Of a stretch of 64,000 bases of DNA, positions 32,563-45,300 are shown in pieces. The position numbers and the translations under genes were made by a program. The first letter of the stretch is position 1. Every line of letters starts with the position of its first letter. The notes under the pieces are model-generated. The model was not told the DNA's origin. It saw nothing but the letters and a program-made list of their open reading frames with translations, and did no database searches. Source of the DNA: Amborella trichopoda. Taxonomy: Eukaryota > Streptophyta > Magnoliopsida > Amborellales > Amborellaceae. The DNA is taken from positions 2,316,685-2,380,684 of the forward strand of contig NW_006499751.1 in NCBI RefSeq assembly GCF_000471905.2. Reading direction: 5' to 3'.

Positions 32563-33891
32563 AAATTAGTTAAAAGTTGAGCCTTTTGAAATTCTATGGG
32601 GACCACCAAGGCCGCTTCCATAAGACATTATAGAAATCCACCTATATGGGATGAAGAACCCCAAGAAGAAGACAAGGGCGGGGGGTATGACTCCATTAAT
32701 TAGGGTCACCCATATTCAAGTGGATATACCCCTTGAAACAGAAAGTGTCGAAGAAGTTCAACTAAAGCAGCCCCATCCATCAGCTCGATGGGGATCGTCC
32801 CATTCAATAAAAGTATAATAGAGTCAATCCCATTTAACATAGTGATAGGAACAATCTCATCCAATAACGAAGACCCTACAGGGGAAGCCCCACCAAACTA
32901 ATTGATAAGGACACACTCATTTGATAATAATATTACGACATGGGCAATTGTTGAGGCCCTCGCCTTATCCGACAACTCCCAGCATGCCACATATTTCATA
33001 AGCGTTGAAGACCAACATGAAGTTGCAAATGAAAAAGATTATAAAAAATGAGTTGGGTCCCTTTCAAATAGCCAAGTGGGGCATCCACGCGCTACTTAGG
33101 CACCCCACTCTAGGGCCTTGATGGCCTAAAAAAAAAATACCCATTTAAGGGAAATAAACTAAAGAGTTTAACCAACCCAACAAGAGATTGAAGGACTATG
33201 AACTGAGAGTGAATCCAAGTCTGAAGATCAAGGTCCAAGTGAAGCAAATCAATGAGGAAAAATCCAATATAAATTCAGCAACCACTATCAAATAAATGTG
33301 GAATATCAACCAAGGGCAAGGAAAATCTAAAGATAACTAAGATTATAACCACCTTGCCACTTGGAGAAAGGATGACTAATCGAGTTCTCATTTGTTTTTA
33401 AGACGAAGTGCCTAGAAGGAAAAAACACCACTAGCTCTTCTTCTTCGCCTCCTCTTTCTTTGTCTTCTCTAAAAAGAAAAGATTAACAATAAAAATAAAT
33501 AAATATGTTGGGCAGAACATTCGAAAGGAACTCTGAGCATTGGAAAAAAAAAAAAAAAGGCCACTAGGCTGAACACCCAAAAGGGAACCCGATCTTTGGA
33601 AAAAAATAATTAACTAGATTTTTCTTACCATCAAGTATCTCTTAACTCAAGTTCCCATACAATTGAAAACCAAACCCAAAAGCCGAAGATGACTACACTA
33701 AAGTCCTAGGTAACATTGTAGTGACCTCAACAAGGAAAAATAGCTGACACAAAGTAAGCATAGATCCTATTGACTATAACTTTAGATATTGATTGTCGGG
33801 GACCTCTGAACACAAATGCCTCAAAGACAATATAATTCCAATTTGATGTGTTACAGATAAAAAATCCATTAATGTACTTGTAAGGACTAAA
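32563..33891. other. Unassigned DNA between viral cluster and chromovirus
   Basis: A plus-strand reading at about 32610-33050 is moderately open and hydrophilic (for example RHYRNPPIWDEEPQEED near 32625) but contains stops and I cannot place it. It could be another degraded viral or gag-like piece. 33050-33891 shows nothing recognisable apart from A-rich runs (33128, 33545). Confidence 0.3.
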
Positions 33892-34578
33892 ATTTCCAAG
33901 CCAATATCCAGATGGCACCTTTTGAAGCATTATATGGGAGGAAGTGCAGATCGCCTATATGTTGGGACGAGGTCAGTGAAAGGAGACATATAGGGCCAGA
34001 GATTGTTCAAATAACCTCAAAAAAGATCGCTCTAATCCGAGAAAGACTTAAAACAAACCAAAGTTGACAGAAGAATTATGCCGACAATCGAAGAAGAGGT
34101 CAAGAATTTGAAATAGGTGATCGGGTTTTTCTTAAGGTATCACCAATTAAGGGCATAATGAGATTTGGCAAAAAGGGAAACTGAGTCCACGATTTATTGG
34201 ACCCTTTGAGATTCTAGAAAGGATTGGAGTCGTGGCATATCGATTGGCCTTGCCGCCCGAGTTAGCGAATATTCATGATGTGTTTCATGTGTCACTATTG
34301 AGAAAGTATCAGCCCGATCCATCCTACGTCATGAAATATCAGTTGATCCTGATTAGGGAAGATTTGACTTATGTTGAACAACCAATAGATACTGGACAAA
34401 AGAATTAAAGTGTTACATAATAAAGATCTCCCCCTAGTCCGGGTTTTGTGACAGTATCATTAGAGGGAAGAATCCATGTGGGAATGAGAAGATCAGATCC
34501 AGGTTAAATACCCCATTTATTCAATTCATTGGGTTAATGATTTTGAGGACAAATTTTTTTTTTTTAAGTGGGGGATGA
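33892..34578 (+). pseudogene. Tekay-type chromovirus, 3' end of a truncated upstream internal region
   Basis: Aligns closely with 41667-42357 of the downstream element. Starting abruptly at atttccaagccaatatccag, it covers the integrase C-terminal region (MAPFEALYGRKCRSP-like), the [10 protein letters not shown] and [10 protein letters not shown] segment before the chromodomain, a VLHNKDLPLVRV-type chromodomain start, and the polypurine tract aagtggggga directly before the LTR. It has no 5' part, so an upstream element was deleted to this remnant. Its LTR (34579-37799) doubles as the 5' LTR of the next element. Confidence 0.88.
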
Positions 34579-34667
34579 TGTAACGACGAAAATTTCCCTG
34601 CCACAGTATCATGCACGGCGGTAGGAGTACGTTAAAAAGGGGGCAACACCGTCTGTGGTTCAAGAGC

Positions 34668-34920
34668 CAGCGCCGGTTGTGAAGAGAGAGATAGGCCAGT
34701 ACCGGCTGTGAAGAGAGAGATGGGCCAGCGTCGACTGTGAAGAGAGAGATGGACCAGCGTCGGCTGTGAAGAGAGATGGATCAGCGTCGACTGTGAAGAG
34801 AGAGATGGACCAGTGTCGGTTGTGAAGAGAGATGAACCAGCATTGGCTCTGAAGAGAGAGATGGTTAGCGCTAGCTATGAAGAGAGATGGACCGACACCG
34901 GCTGTGGAGAGAGAAAGTCA
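34668..34920. repeat. Tandem array of about 26-30 bp in the 5' LTR
   Basis: About nine units of the type gaccagcg(t/c)cggctgtgaagagaga; shorter, diverged array at the same place in the other LTR (42440-42615). Confidence 0.85.
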
Positions 34921-36299
34921 GCGCGGGTTGTGTTTCGCCATGTGCATAAAGCTGGCTGTCTCCCTGACATGCGTGGATTATGAGTGCCACCTGTTGAGTG
35001 TATGCTGTTTTAACTGCCACTTGTCTAGGCTTGGCGCCACTTGTACAGCCACCCCAACCTCATGTGTACTTAAGCCTTCCCTCTCACCCACGCCATTCAT
35101 TCTTCCCTCATCTCTTCTCTCTCTCTAAGGCAAAGTTTGGAGAAGCTACTGTGGGAGGCAGCCATTGTTGGAGTAAAAGAGGGTTGTGAGAGAAGGTTTG
35201 AAGAAGGCACTTTTGTTGTTCAAGTAAGTGGATCCATCAACATTACATTATAGTCATAAGGATGCATGGATTTAAGCTTATTAGATGAGTAATGGAAGTG
35301 CACGTGATGTGGTGACTTCTTATGCCTTGTTCACTGAAATTTGGGGCTTTTGTTTTATGATGAATGCGGATGCTGAAAATGAATATATGATTCGTAAATT
35401 GGGTATGAAACACATGTCTATGTGTGTACATTGTGAGAGCATAGTTTTTATCATGTTCTTCAGAATGAAATTGAGGTTAGAGAACATGTTCTTGAGGTAT
35501 GTGTGGCATTATTGAGAAATTTCAGGAATATACACATTTTTGTAGGGGCATTTAAATAACCAAACAAGGTCCGATAGACCTCAAATCACCACCATTGGAA
35601 ATATATGTGAGCCTAGTAAAATGTTCGTGTTTACTCACTGTCAAAATTCTTTATAAAAATGAACTTATTTTTCAAAATATGTGTATAGGTCACTGTTGAT
35701 TGCTTTTGCTGGGTTTTTCCACTGACACTGCTGTATTCGCTGATTTTAACTAACAAAAGGAGGTCCATTTCCTATCAAACCACAACCATTAGATCCTTGA
35801 GTGGGAAAAAATTTGCATGAAGAAAGTATTTTGAAATTCTTCTTAGATTGAAAGTTAGGCCTTATTTTATGAAGATAGGTTACTGTGGACAGTTTTGATA
35901 AAAATCAGAATTTTTCCCCTTATTTGGCATGGGCCTTTGAACAACCAAATAGAGTCCAAATTTTTCAAATTGACCTTGTTAGAAATATATATGTGTCTTG
36001 TCTTAAATATTTATTTTGAAATTGTCTCAAAATACTTCACAGTTTGAGAATTACCGTGATACGAAATAACGTATGTCATTGTTCCATGTACACAACAGGG
36101 TATAACTAGTAAACCCCTATGTCCTTGAACCTCTAAGAGGTCAAATGGGGTCCAATTGTCTTCAAACAACCCCCATTTGAAATATGGTTGTGTCTAGTAT
36201 AAACTTTGATTTGGGACAGTCTTCAAATTCCAAATGGACCAAAAGTTACGACCCTAATTGTGAGTGCACGTCATTGCCTATAATTGCATAAAATTGAGC

Positions 36300-36625
36300 T
36301 GTAATGCTTAACTGAGTACTGCTATTGTTATTGTGATACTGCTACTATTACTGTGATACTGCTACTGTTTATGCGATACTGCCATTGTTACTATGATATT
36401 ACTATTGTTACTGTGATACTGCCACTGTTATTGTGATACTGCTATTGTTACTGTGATACTACCATTGTTTGTGATACTACTATTGTTATTGTGATACTGC
36501 CACTGTTATTGTGATATTGCTACTGTAACTATGATACTGCCACTGTTAATGTGATATTGCTGCTGCTACTGTGATACTGCCACTATTATTGTGATACTGC
36601 TACTATTACTGTGATACTGCTGTTA
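36300..36625. repeat. About 20-bp tandem array (tgatactgctactgttactg) in the 5' LTR
   Basis: Roughly 15-16 imperfect units with a period near 20-21 bp; counterpart in the other LTR at 43999-44340. Confidence 0.9.
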
Positions 36626-37804
36626 CGATGACACTAGAAGCATGATAATGTAATACTGACCACTACGCAATGGACCCCCCATTGATAGTAGGGACTATTA
36701 TTCTGTGACACGTTGTGGTACTGCTATACTGTGATATACTGTGACTGACCACTATGCAACGGGTCACCCATTGGTAGTTGGATACTGGATACCAACAACC
36801 GTTGAGTGTATCTCGACCCCAATGATAGGACTGGGGTCCAGAAGTAAAAGTGAGAGATTGGGTGGGTCGCACCCCCCAATTGTTATTAGCACTATGCATT
36901 GGGTCACCCAATGGTAGTGTAACGCTCTCTCGTGGGAAGGCACATGAGAGGGTCGTGTCTTGCATGGCCTCTGCCTATCAAATACCCCAAAGCACACTAG
37001 GGACGTATGTGTGTGTGTGAGGGCATTACGAAGTGGGGCACCCACTTGTCATTATCCTCTCTCCTGAATGAGGGTAAAGGTTTCAGGCGGTAAGATTGGC
37101 TTAACCTGACCAATGGACCTTCTACTAGGCCCCTCTAGTTTATATAACTGTGATTAGGTAACCTTACTATTCTGCCTAAAGTAAAATGATTTATGACTTA
37201 TACTCTATGTATTGAACTGTTGTTCTTATTATACTGTTAGAATACTTAAAGGCATTCTAGAGAGCTCTCCCTTGATATTCGGTGAATAAGTGTGCACTGT
37301 TAACTGTTAGCATTGTTATAATAGTTGGGATCCAATGGCATAGATCTGCTTACTGGGCTGTTAGCTCATTCCATCTTATTTTGCACGACTATAAAGAGAA
37401 AGTGTTAAGTCTCTAAACTGAAGGCCGTAGCTGTGTTGTGCTCGGGTAGTTGAAGTTTGAAGCTTGAAGTACCGTCTTTCGAAGCTTTCTATAATATGTT
37501 TTTAGTGGTCTTACCACTGTGATAGTTACTTTACACTTTGTATTTTTGGGCCATTAGTGCCTTGAAGAAAATTGTAAGAACTTTTGGATATCTGGTGAAA
37601 TGGAAATGGTTGTTTTTTTGGAATGATATATGTTTTTATGTTTAGATTTTAGTTTTACTTTCATGGTTTGCTCTTGATTCTGCGTTTTCATACAATTCAG
37701 CTTCTCCCACCTAAGTGATGTTTGCCACCTCATGTCACAATCCAGCACCCTGCCGCCGCTGGTTCGTACGGTTTAGGGTCCGGGGGCGGGGTCATGACAA
37801 TTTA

Positions 37805-37816
37805 TGATATCAGAGC
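37805..37816 (+). other. Primer binding site, initiator tRNA-Met type
   Basis: tgatatcagagc, one mismatch from the tRNA-iMet complementary tggtatcagagc, five bases past the LTR end. Confidence 0.85.
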
Positions 37817-37913
37817 TATCAGGATAGGATTCTTGGCCTAGGGAGTCTTAGGAGTGTCTGTAGGGTAGCTCTTTGATAAGCTAGTAACTTGATGTTTGTG
37901 TTTTAGGTTGAAA

Positions 37914-38945
37914 ATGCCGATGACTCGTGCTAACAATACGAGTTCAAGCAATGAGAATTCCAAGGCATTCGGTGAATTATTCAGAACCTTGGGAGCTATG
38001 GCACAAATAATGAGAGATTCTATGCCGGCCCTGTCTACCCCAGCCCCTGATCAGAGTGATAGCAGTTTGATGGAAAGGTTCAGGAGACTGGCACCTCCAA
38101 ACTTTATGGGGCATGGGGGAATAGAGAAGGCTGAGAGATGGAGAAGACAAGTAGAAAATATCTTTGAAGTTCTAAATTGTACATACAAGAAGAAGGTTAG
38201 GCTAGGTACGTGTATGCTCGAAGGAGAAGCTGAGCACTGGTGGAGCTCAGTAAAGCAGTCGTGGGAAAGGTCAGGAATTGTAACTACATGGGAGAATTTC
38301 CTGGAAGTATTTTATGAAAAGTATTTTCCCGACTCCGTAAGGGAAAGGAAAGAGGCAGAATTTATAGAGCTGCAACATGGAAATATGCCTGTAGATCAAT
38401 ATGTAGCGAAATTTTATGAACTCTCTAGATATGCTCCACATATTATTAACTCCGATGTGCGAAAGGCTAGCAAGTTTGAGAGGGGCCTTCAGCTCGATAT
38501 ATGGGGGAGGATTATTTCAGCAAACCTCAAGACCTTCTCCCCGCTGGTGGACCTGGCCCTAAAGATAGAGAGAGATTGTGAAGACTTTCGAACTAGAAGA
38601 GAGGGGAGATTAGGTGTCGCACAGCCTGGAAGTTTTAAGAAAAAAGGGCGACCGCCTCCTAGGAAAGAGTTGAAGGGGAGAAATAAGTAGGGCAGTGTCA
38701 AGATTCTAGGGGCTTTTCCAAATGATAAAAGGATCAACCGAGTCTCAGTTTGCCATCACTGTGGTCTGGGTAATCATTCAATAGCTGAATGCTTCAGGAA
38801 GGCTAAGGCTTGCTTCCAGTGTGGCAAGCGAGGCCATCTTGTAAAAGGCTGTTCCGTCAAAAGATCAGAGGACCGACTGAGGGCTCAAGGGTGGGTGTTC
38901 GCACTGACAGAGCAAGAAGCTAAGGCGTCAACCTCAGTTATCTAA
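37914..38945 (+). pseudogene. Tekay-type chromovirus gag (capsid plus two zinc knuckles)
   Basis: The frame starts at ATG 37914 (MPMTRANN) and runs to a TAG at 38688-38690. It contains the Retrotrans_gag landmarks RFRRLAPPNFMG, W-x-x-x-V-E-x-I-F, VRLGTCMLEGEAEHWWSSVK, FYEKYFPDSVRERKEAEFIE and MPVDQYVAKFYELSRYAP. Past the stop, the same frame holds two CCHC knuckles: CHHCGLGNHSIAEC and CFQCGKRGHLVKGC (about 38755-38855), both with all ligands intact. Position directly after LTR and primer site fits gag of a complete element. The stop between capsid and knuckles disables the polyprotein. Confidence 0.92.
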
Positions 38946-38947
38946 GG

Positions 38948-39300
38948 TAAGCTTTATGTATGTGGATTTGATGCAAGAGTTTTAATTGATCCTGGATCTT
39001 CCCATTCATTTGTTGCACCACACTTTGCATGTCACCTGAATGTTAAGCCTGCACAACTTGACTGGATTCTGGTAGTATGTATGCCTTTGGGAGAGTCAAT
39101 AGAAACTGATATAGTGTATAAATAGTGTGGGTTGTGAGTGAATGGCATATGTTTCCTATAGACTTGGTACTTCTAGATGTCCAAGACTTTGACACTTTTT
39201 TGGGCATGGACTGGTTGTCCACCCACTATGCCACAGTGAATTGTTTTGATAAGACTGTAACCTTTAGACGCCCGGGCTAACCGAACTGAATTTTAAGGGC
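38948..39300 (+). pseudogene. Tekay-type chromovirus aspartic protease
   Basis: The plus-strand frame after the gag reads ARVLIDPGSSHSFVAPHFA with D-P-G at the catalytic position (DPG is common in plant Tekay/Del elements in place of DSG/DTG), then a frameshift at about 39120, then a decayed FDTFLGMDWLS-type segment near 39190-39220 and an H-x-A-x-V-N-C-F-D-K segment. Stops and frameshifts indicate loss of function. Confidence 0.8.
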
Positions 39301-39307
39301 ATCAAGG

Positions 39308-40275
39308 ATGTTTCTCCTTTACACATCATCTGAAGCCATTCGGGCTTCTCGCCTGGTAGCCAAAAGATATGTGCGATACTTGGCTTATGTAGTAGAAAAT
39401 CGGAATGTCCAGTCCAAATTAGAAGATATATCGGTGGTGAGAGAATATCCAGAGGCTTTCCCGGAAGAGTTAACTTCTTTGCCCCCAGTTAGGGAGATTG
39501 AAATTGAAATAGAAGTGGCCCCTGGTGCTACATCTATATCTAAAACCCCTTATAGGATGGCCCCAGTTGAATTAAATGAATTGAAGGACCAATTACAGGA
39601 ATTGTTGGATAAGGGGTTCATCCGACCTAGTGAGTCACCATGGGGCGCACCGGTTTTGTTTGTTAAGAAGAAAGATGGGACCTTAAGACTATGCATTGAT
39701 TATAGACAGTTGAATCAGGTCACAGTAAAGAATAAGTACCGATTGCCCAAAATTGATGACTTATTTGACCAACTACAAGGAGCCCAAGTATTTTTTAAGA
39801 TTGACCTCCGGTCAGGGTATCATCAGTTGCGGATTAAGGAAGAGTATACCTCCAAGACCGCATTCAGGACTCGTTATGGCCACTACGAGTTCTTAGTCAT
39901 GCCTTTTGGGTTAACAAATGCCCTGGCTGTCTTTATGGATTTGATGAACAGAGTTTTTTGACCCTATCTGGATAACTTTGTAGTGGTCTTTACAGAAGAT
40001 ATTTTGGTATATTCCAGGAATAAAGAAGAACATGAACGACATTTAAGGACGGTCCTCCAGAGCTTAAGAACTGAGAAGTTATATGCCAAGCTAAGTAAGA
40101 GTGAATTCTGGCTCCCAATCGTGGCTTTCCTTAGGCACATTGTTTCCAAAGATGGGGTTGCAGTTGATCCTTATAAGATTAAGGTTCTACTTAAGTGGGA
40201 AAGACTAACAAATGTATCTGAAGTCTATAGTTTCTTGGGACTGACAGGGTATTATAGACGTTTTGTGGACGGTTC
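39308..40275 (+). pseudogene. Tekay-type chromovirus reverse transcriptase
   Basis: The frame 39308-39961 carries [104 protein letters not shown] and [15 protein letters not shown], the standard chromovirus RT blocks. A stop (F-stop-P) follows. The active-site box downstream reads [12 protein letters not shown] (39984-40020) where F-I-D-D-I-L-V-Y-S is expected, so the catalytic YxDD/FIDD is changed to [18 protein letters not shown] and [12 protein letters not shown] follow. Confidence 0.92.
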
Positions 40276-40800
40276 TTGAAGATAGCATTTCTCCTAACCT
40301 GCCTGACTCAGAAAGAAGTCAATTTTGAATGGTCTGATAACTGCAAGAAAAGTTTTCAAGAACTAAAGAAAAGATTTACTACAGCCTCGATTCTAACCTT
40401 GCCTGAGGGGAATGAATATTTTATAGTTTTCACGGATGCCTCACACAAAGGGCTTGGGTGTGTATTGATGCAATGAGGAAAGGTTATAGCCTACGCCTCC
40501 AAGCAGTTAAAGCCGTATGAACAAAATTATCCCACTCATGATTTGGAGTTGGCGGCTGTGGTTTTTATAAATTTGGAGGCATTATTTGTATGGGGCCCAA
40601 TTTAAAGTATTCACCGACCAAAAGAGCCTTAAGTACTTGTTTTCTTAGAAAGAATTGAACATGAGACAAAGAAGATGGATGGGCTTGCTCAATGATTATG
40701 ATTGTACCATCAACTACCACCAGGGTAAGACCAACGTCGTGGCAAATGCCTTAAGTCGGAAGTATGTGGTGTCGATAGCTCACATGATAGTCTGAGAGAT
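40276..40800 (+). pseudogene. Tekay-type chromovirus RNase H
   Basis: The frame 40276-40476 holds FEWSDNCKKSFQELKKRFTT and FIVFTDASHKGLGCVLMQ, with the first catalytic Asp (TDAS), ending in a stop. The following sequence continues with [20 protein letters not shown] (about 40498-40557), a frameshifted W-x-H-x-L-Y-G-x-x-F-K-V-F-T-D segment, and SLKYL, RRWMGLLNDYDCTI-type and NVVANALSRK at about 40735. Inactive through stops and a frameshift near 40580. Confidence 0.9.
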
Positions 40801-41900
40801 GAAACTACTAGAATATGCAATAGAATGGCACCCAGCTCTGCCCCTTGAGGATGAAAAAGGAATAATTTCATGTATAAGAGTAGAGCCCCATCTCTTTCAG
40901 CAAATCCGAGTAACGCAAAAGGAAGATCCTCAATTCATGAAAATTTTTGAGGAAATAAAGTCGGAAGGTAAAGAGGATTTTTCTTTGGCCAGTGATGAAA
41001 TGTTAAGGTTTAAAGGTCGGGTTTGTGTCCCTAACAATGAGAAGGTAAAAAGGGCTATCTTGGAAGAAGCGCACCACTCCCGTTACATGGTACGTCTAGG
41101 GAGTACGAAAATATATCGGGATCTAAAAAGGGTCTTTTGGTGGAATACTAGAGAAGTAGCACAGGTTTGTTTCTAAGTGTTTGACGTGTCAGCAAGTGAA
41201 GGCTGAACATCAGAAACCTGCCGGGCAGTTACAACCCTTACCTGTGCCAAAGTGAAAGTGGGAGCACATAACTATAGATTTTGTGTCTAGCCTACCTAGA
41301 TCATGTATGCAGCATGATAGTATTTGGGTTATTGTCAATCGACTCACCAAAGCCGCTCATTTCTTGTCGGTCCGTGGTATCTATACCTTGATAAGTTTTC
41401 CCAACTATATATCAAGGAGATAGTAAGACTGCATGGGGTCCATATTAGTATTGTGTCTGACAGAGACTTCAAATTTACTTCAAGGTTTTGGAACAATCAG
41501 CAGTCGACCATGGGGACCAAACTCACTTGCAATACAGCTTTCCACCCTCAAACTGATGGACAGTCGGAAAGGATCGTTCAGACCTTGGAATATGTTGAGG
41601 GCTTATGTCACAAATTTTAGAGGAAACTGGGATAATCATCTGCTTTTAATAGAATTTTCTTATAACAACAATTTCCAAGCCAGTATCCAGATGACACCTT
41701 TTGAAGAATTATATCGGAGGAAGTGCAGATCGCCTATATGTTGGGACGAGGTAGGTGAAAGGAGACTATTAGGGCCAGAGATTGTTCAAAGAACCTCAGA
41801 AAAGATCGCTCTAATCCAAGAAAGACTTAAAACAGCCCAAAGTCGGCATAAGAGAAGCCGACAATCAAAGAAGAGGTCTAGAATTTGAAATAAGTGATCG
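40799..41900 (+). pseudogene. Tekay-type chromovirus integrase
   Basis: The frame 40799-41176 includes EAHHSRYMVRLGSTKIYRDL with the HHCC first half, then a frameshift. The second half [20 protein letters not shown] follows at about 41180-41240. DFVSSLP carries the first catalytic Asp (about 41280), SDRDFKFTSRFW the second (41455-41490) and FHPQTDGQSERIVQTLE the Glu (41545-41595). The C-terminal region has RKCRSPICWDEVGERRLLGP (41725-41780). Several frameshifts and a stop at 41250 leave it inactive. Confidence 0.92.
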
Positions 41901-41913
41901 GGTTTTTCTGAAG

Positions 41914-42340
41914 GTGTCACCAACTAAGGGCATAATGAGATTTGGCAAAAAGGGGAAACTGAGTCCACGATTTATTGGACCCTTTGAGATTCTAGAAAGG
42001 ATTGGAGTCGTGGCATATCGATTGACCCTACTGCCCGAGTTAGCGAATATTCATGATGTGTTTCATGTGTCACTATTTAGAAAGTATCAGCCCAATCAGT
42101 CCCACGTCCTAAAATATGAGCCGATCCTGATTAGAGAAGATTTGACTTATGTTGAACAACCAATTGAGATATTAGACAAAAGAATTTAAGTGTTACACAA
42201 TAAAGAGACCCCCCTAGTCTAGGTTTGATGGGAGTATCATTCAAGGGAAGAATCTACGTGGGAACGAGAAGATGAGATTTGGGTTAAAAAACCCCATTTA
42301 TTCAATTAATTGAGTTAACAATTTTGAAAAAAAAATCTTT
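41914..42340 (+). pseudogene. Tekay-type chromovirus GPF/chromodomain C-terminus
   Basis: The frame 41914-42189 has [36 protein letters not shown] and YVEQPIEILDKRI. Past a stop, VLHNKETPLV, W-x-Y-H-S-R-E-E-S-T-W-E-R-E-D-E and KKPHLF (about 42190-42295) form a chromodomain (V.W......tWE.e). This tail assigns the element to chromoviruses and, with the long LTRs and tRNA-Met primer, most likely to the Tekay/Del clade. In live elements it directs insertion to heterochromatin. Confidence 0.88.
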
Positions 42341-42357
42341 TTTTAAGGGGGGGATGA

Positions 42358-45300
42358 TGTAAGGACCAAAACTTCTTAGCCACAGTATCATGCACAACGG
42401 TAGGAGGATGTTAAAAAGGGGGCAACGCCGTCTGTGGTTCAAGAGCCAGCACTGGTTGTGAAGAGAGAGATGGGCCAGCGCCAGCTATGAACAGAGAGAT
42501 GGACCAGTGCCGACTGTGAAGAGAGATGGACCAGCATCGACTGTGAAGAGAGAGATGGGTTAGCGCCGGCTGTGAACAGAGAGATGGACTAATGGTGGCT
42601 ATGGAGAGAGACAGTAAGTCAGCACCGGATGTGTAGATCCGGCTCTATTTCGCCGTATGTGTGGCACTGGCTGTGTCCCTGATGTGCATGGATTATGAGT
42701 GCCACATGTTGAGTGAATGTTGTTTTGACTGCCACTTGTCTAGGCTTGGTGCCACTTGGACAGCCACCTCAGCCTCATGTGTACTTAAGCCTTCCCTCTC
42801 ACCCACGTCATTCATTCTTCCCTGATCTCTTCTCTCTCTCTAAGGCAAAAGTTTGGAGAAGCTACTGTGGGAGGCAGCCATTGTTGGAGTAAAAGAGGGT
42901 TGTGAAAGAAGGTTTGGAGAAAGCACTTTTGTTGTTCAAGTAAGTGGATCCATCACCATTGTATTATAGTCATAAGGATGCACGGATTTATGCTTATTAG
43001 ATGAGTAATGGAAGTGTATTTGATGTGGTGATTTCTTATGCCTTGTTCACTGAAATTTGGGGCTTTTGTTTTATGATGGATGCAGATGCTCAAAATGAAT
43101 GTATAATTCAAAATTTTGTATAAAATGCATGGTTATGTGTGTACATTGTGAGAGAATAGTTGTTATCATGTTATTCACCATGAAATTGAGGGTAGGGAAC
43201 ATGTTCTTGAGATATGCGTGGCATTACTAAGAAATTTCAGGAATATACACGTTTTTGAAGGGGGCTTTTGATTAACAAAACGAGGTCCAATTGACCTCAA
43301 ATCACCGCCATTGGAAAGATGTGCGAGCCTAGTAAAATGTTCATGTTACTTACTACGAAATTCTTTATAAAAATGAACTTATGTTTTAAAATATACATAG
43401 AGGTCATTGTTGATTGTTTTTCCTAGGTTTTTCCATTGATACTGTTGTGCTCGCTGATTTTAACTAAACCAAGGAGGTCCATTTCCTGTCAAACCACAGC
43501 CATTTGAAAGGTCCTTGAGTGGGAAAAAAATTGCATAAGAAATTATTTTGAAATTCTTCTTAGATTGAAAGTTAGGCCTTATTTTATGAAGATATGTCAC
43601 TGTGGACAGTTTTGATGAAACTCATAATTTTTCCCCTTGTTTGGCACGGACCTTTGAAAAACTTTCTAATTGGCCTTGTTAGAAATATATATGTCTTGTC
43701 TTAAACTTTTAATTTGAGATTGCCTCAAAATGCTTAATGGTTTGAGAGTTATAGTGATACGAAACATGGTATGTCGATGATCCATATACACAACAGGGTA
43801 CAACTAGTAAACCCCCATTTCCTTGAACCTCTAAGAGAACAAATGAGGTCCAAATGTTTTCAAACCACTCCCATTAGAAAGATTGGTGTGTCTAGTATAA
43901 AGTTTGTTTGGAGCCGTCTTCAAATTCCAAATGGACCACAAGTTACGACCTTAATTGTGAGTGCATGTCATTGTAGGAAATTGAGTTGTAATGCTTAACT
44001 ATGATACTGCTACTGCTATTGTGATACTGCCACTATTACTATGATACTGCTACTGTTACTATGATATTGTCACTGTTACTGTGATACTGCTATTGTTATT
44101 GTGATACTACAACAATTATTATGATAATGCTACTGTTACTATGATACTGTCACTTTTACTGTTACTGTGAAACTGCCACTATTATTATGATACTGCTACT
44201 GTTACTGTGATATCGCTACTGTTATTGTGATACAACTACTGTTAACTGTGATACTACCATTGTTACTGTGATACTGCCACTGTTACTGTGATACTGCTAC
44301 TGTTATTGTGACACTGGCACTGTTACTGTGATACGGATATTATTACGATGACACTGGAAGCATGATAATGTGATACCGACCACTATGCAAACGGACCACC
44401 CATTGGTAGTGGGGACTGTTATTCTATGAAACATTGTGGCACTGCTATACTGTGACTGACCACTACTCAATGGGTCACCCATTGGTAGTTGGATACTGGA
44501 TGCCGGCAACCGTTGACTGTATCTCAACCGTAATGAAAGGACTAGGGTCGGGAAGTAAAACTGAGAAATTGGGTGGGTCGCACCACCAATTGTTATTGGC
44601 ACTATGCATTGGGTCACCCAATGGTAGTTAACACTCTCTCGCCAGAAAGGCACACGAGAGGGCCGTGTCTTACAAGGCCTCTGCTTATCAAATACCCCAA
44701 AGCACGTTGAGGACGTGTGTGTGTGTGTGTGTGAGGGAATTACGAAGTGGAGTACCCACTTGTCGTTGTCCTCCCTCCTAAATGAGGGTAGATGTTTCAG
44801 GAGGCAAGATTGGCTTAGCCTAAGCAATGGAAATTCTACTTCAAGAGCCTCTAGTTCTATAAATGTGATCAGTTAACCTTACTGTTCTGTTTAAAGTAAA
44901 ATGATTTATGACTTATACTCTGTGTATTGAACTGTTTTTTTTATTATACTGTTAGAATACTGAAAGGCATTCTAGAGAGCTCTCCCTTGATATTCGGTGA
45001 ATAAGTGTGCACTATTTACTGTTATCACTGTTATAATAGTTGGGATGCAATGGCATAGATCTGCGTACTGGGCTGTTAGCTCATTCCATCTTATTTTGCA
45101 TGACTATAGAGAGAAAGTGTTAGTCTCTGAAATGAAGGCGGGTAGCTTTGTTGTGCTCTCGTGGTTGAAGTTTGAAGTTTGAAGAGCCGTCTTCTAAAGC
45201 TTTCTATAGTATGTTTTTTTGTGGTCTTACCACTATGACAGTTACTTTACACTTTGTATTTTTGGGCCATTAGTGCCTTGAAGAAAATTGTAAAAACTTT

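Larger units (their letters stand above)
34579..37799 (+). repeat. Tekay-type chromovirus long terminal repeat, shared LTR (about 3.22 kb)
   Basis: Begins tgtaacgacg after the polypurine tract (or tgatgtaac, 34576, if the boundary is 3 bases earlier) and ends ...ggtcatgaca five bases before a primer binding site. It aligns along its whole length with 42358-45514, with many substitutions and indels, so the pair is old. It contains a GAGAGAGATGGACCAGCG-type array (about 34668-34920), a ctctctctctaagg leader-like stretch (about 35110-35130), and a gatactgctactgttactgt array (about 36300-36625). Multi-kilobase LTRs are usual for this clade. Confidence 0.9.

Noticed and set aside
36663..37045. Overlapping minus-strand open frames in the 5' LTR and the 174-codon frame at 44303-44827 in the 3' LTR
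   Set aside because: They are in LTR sequence, antisense to the element, and the reading frames are not conserved between the two LTRs.
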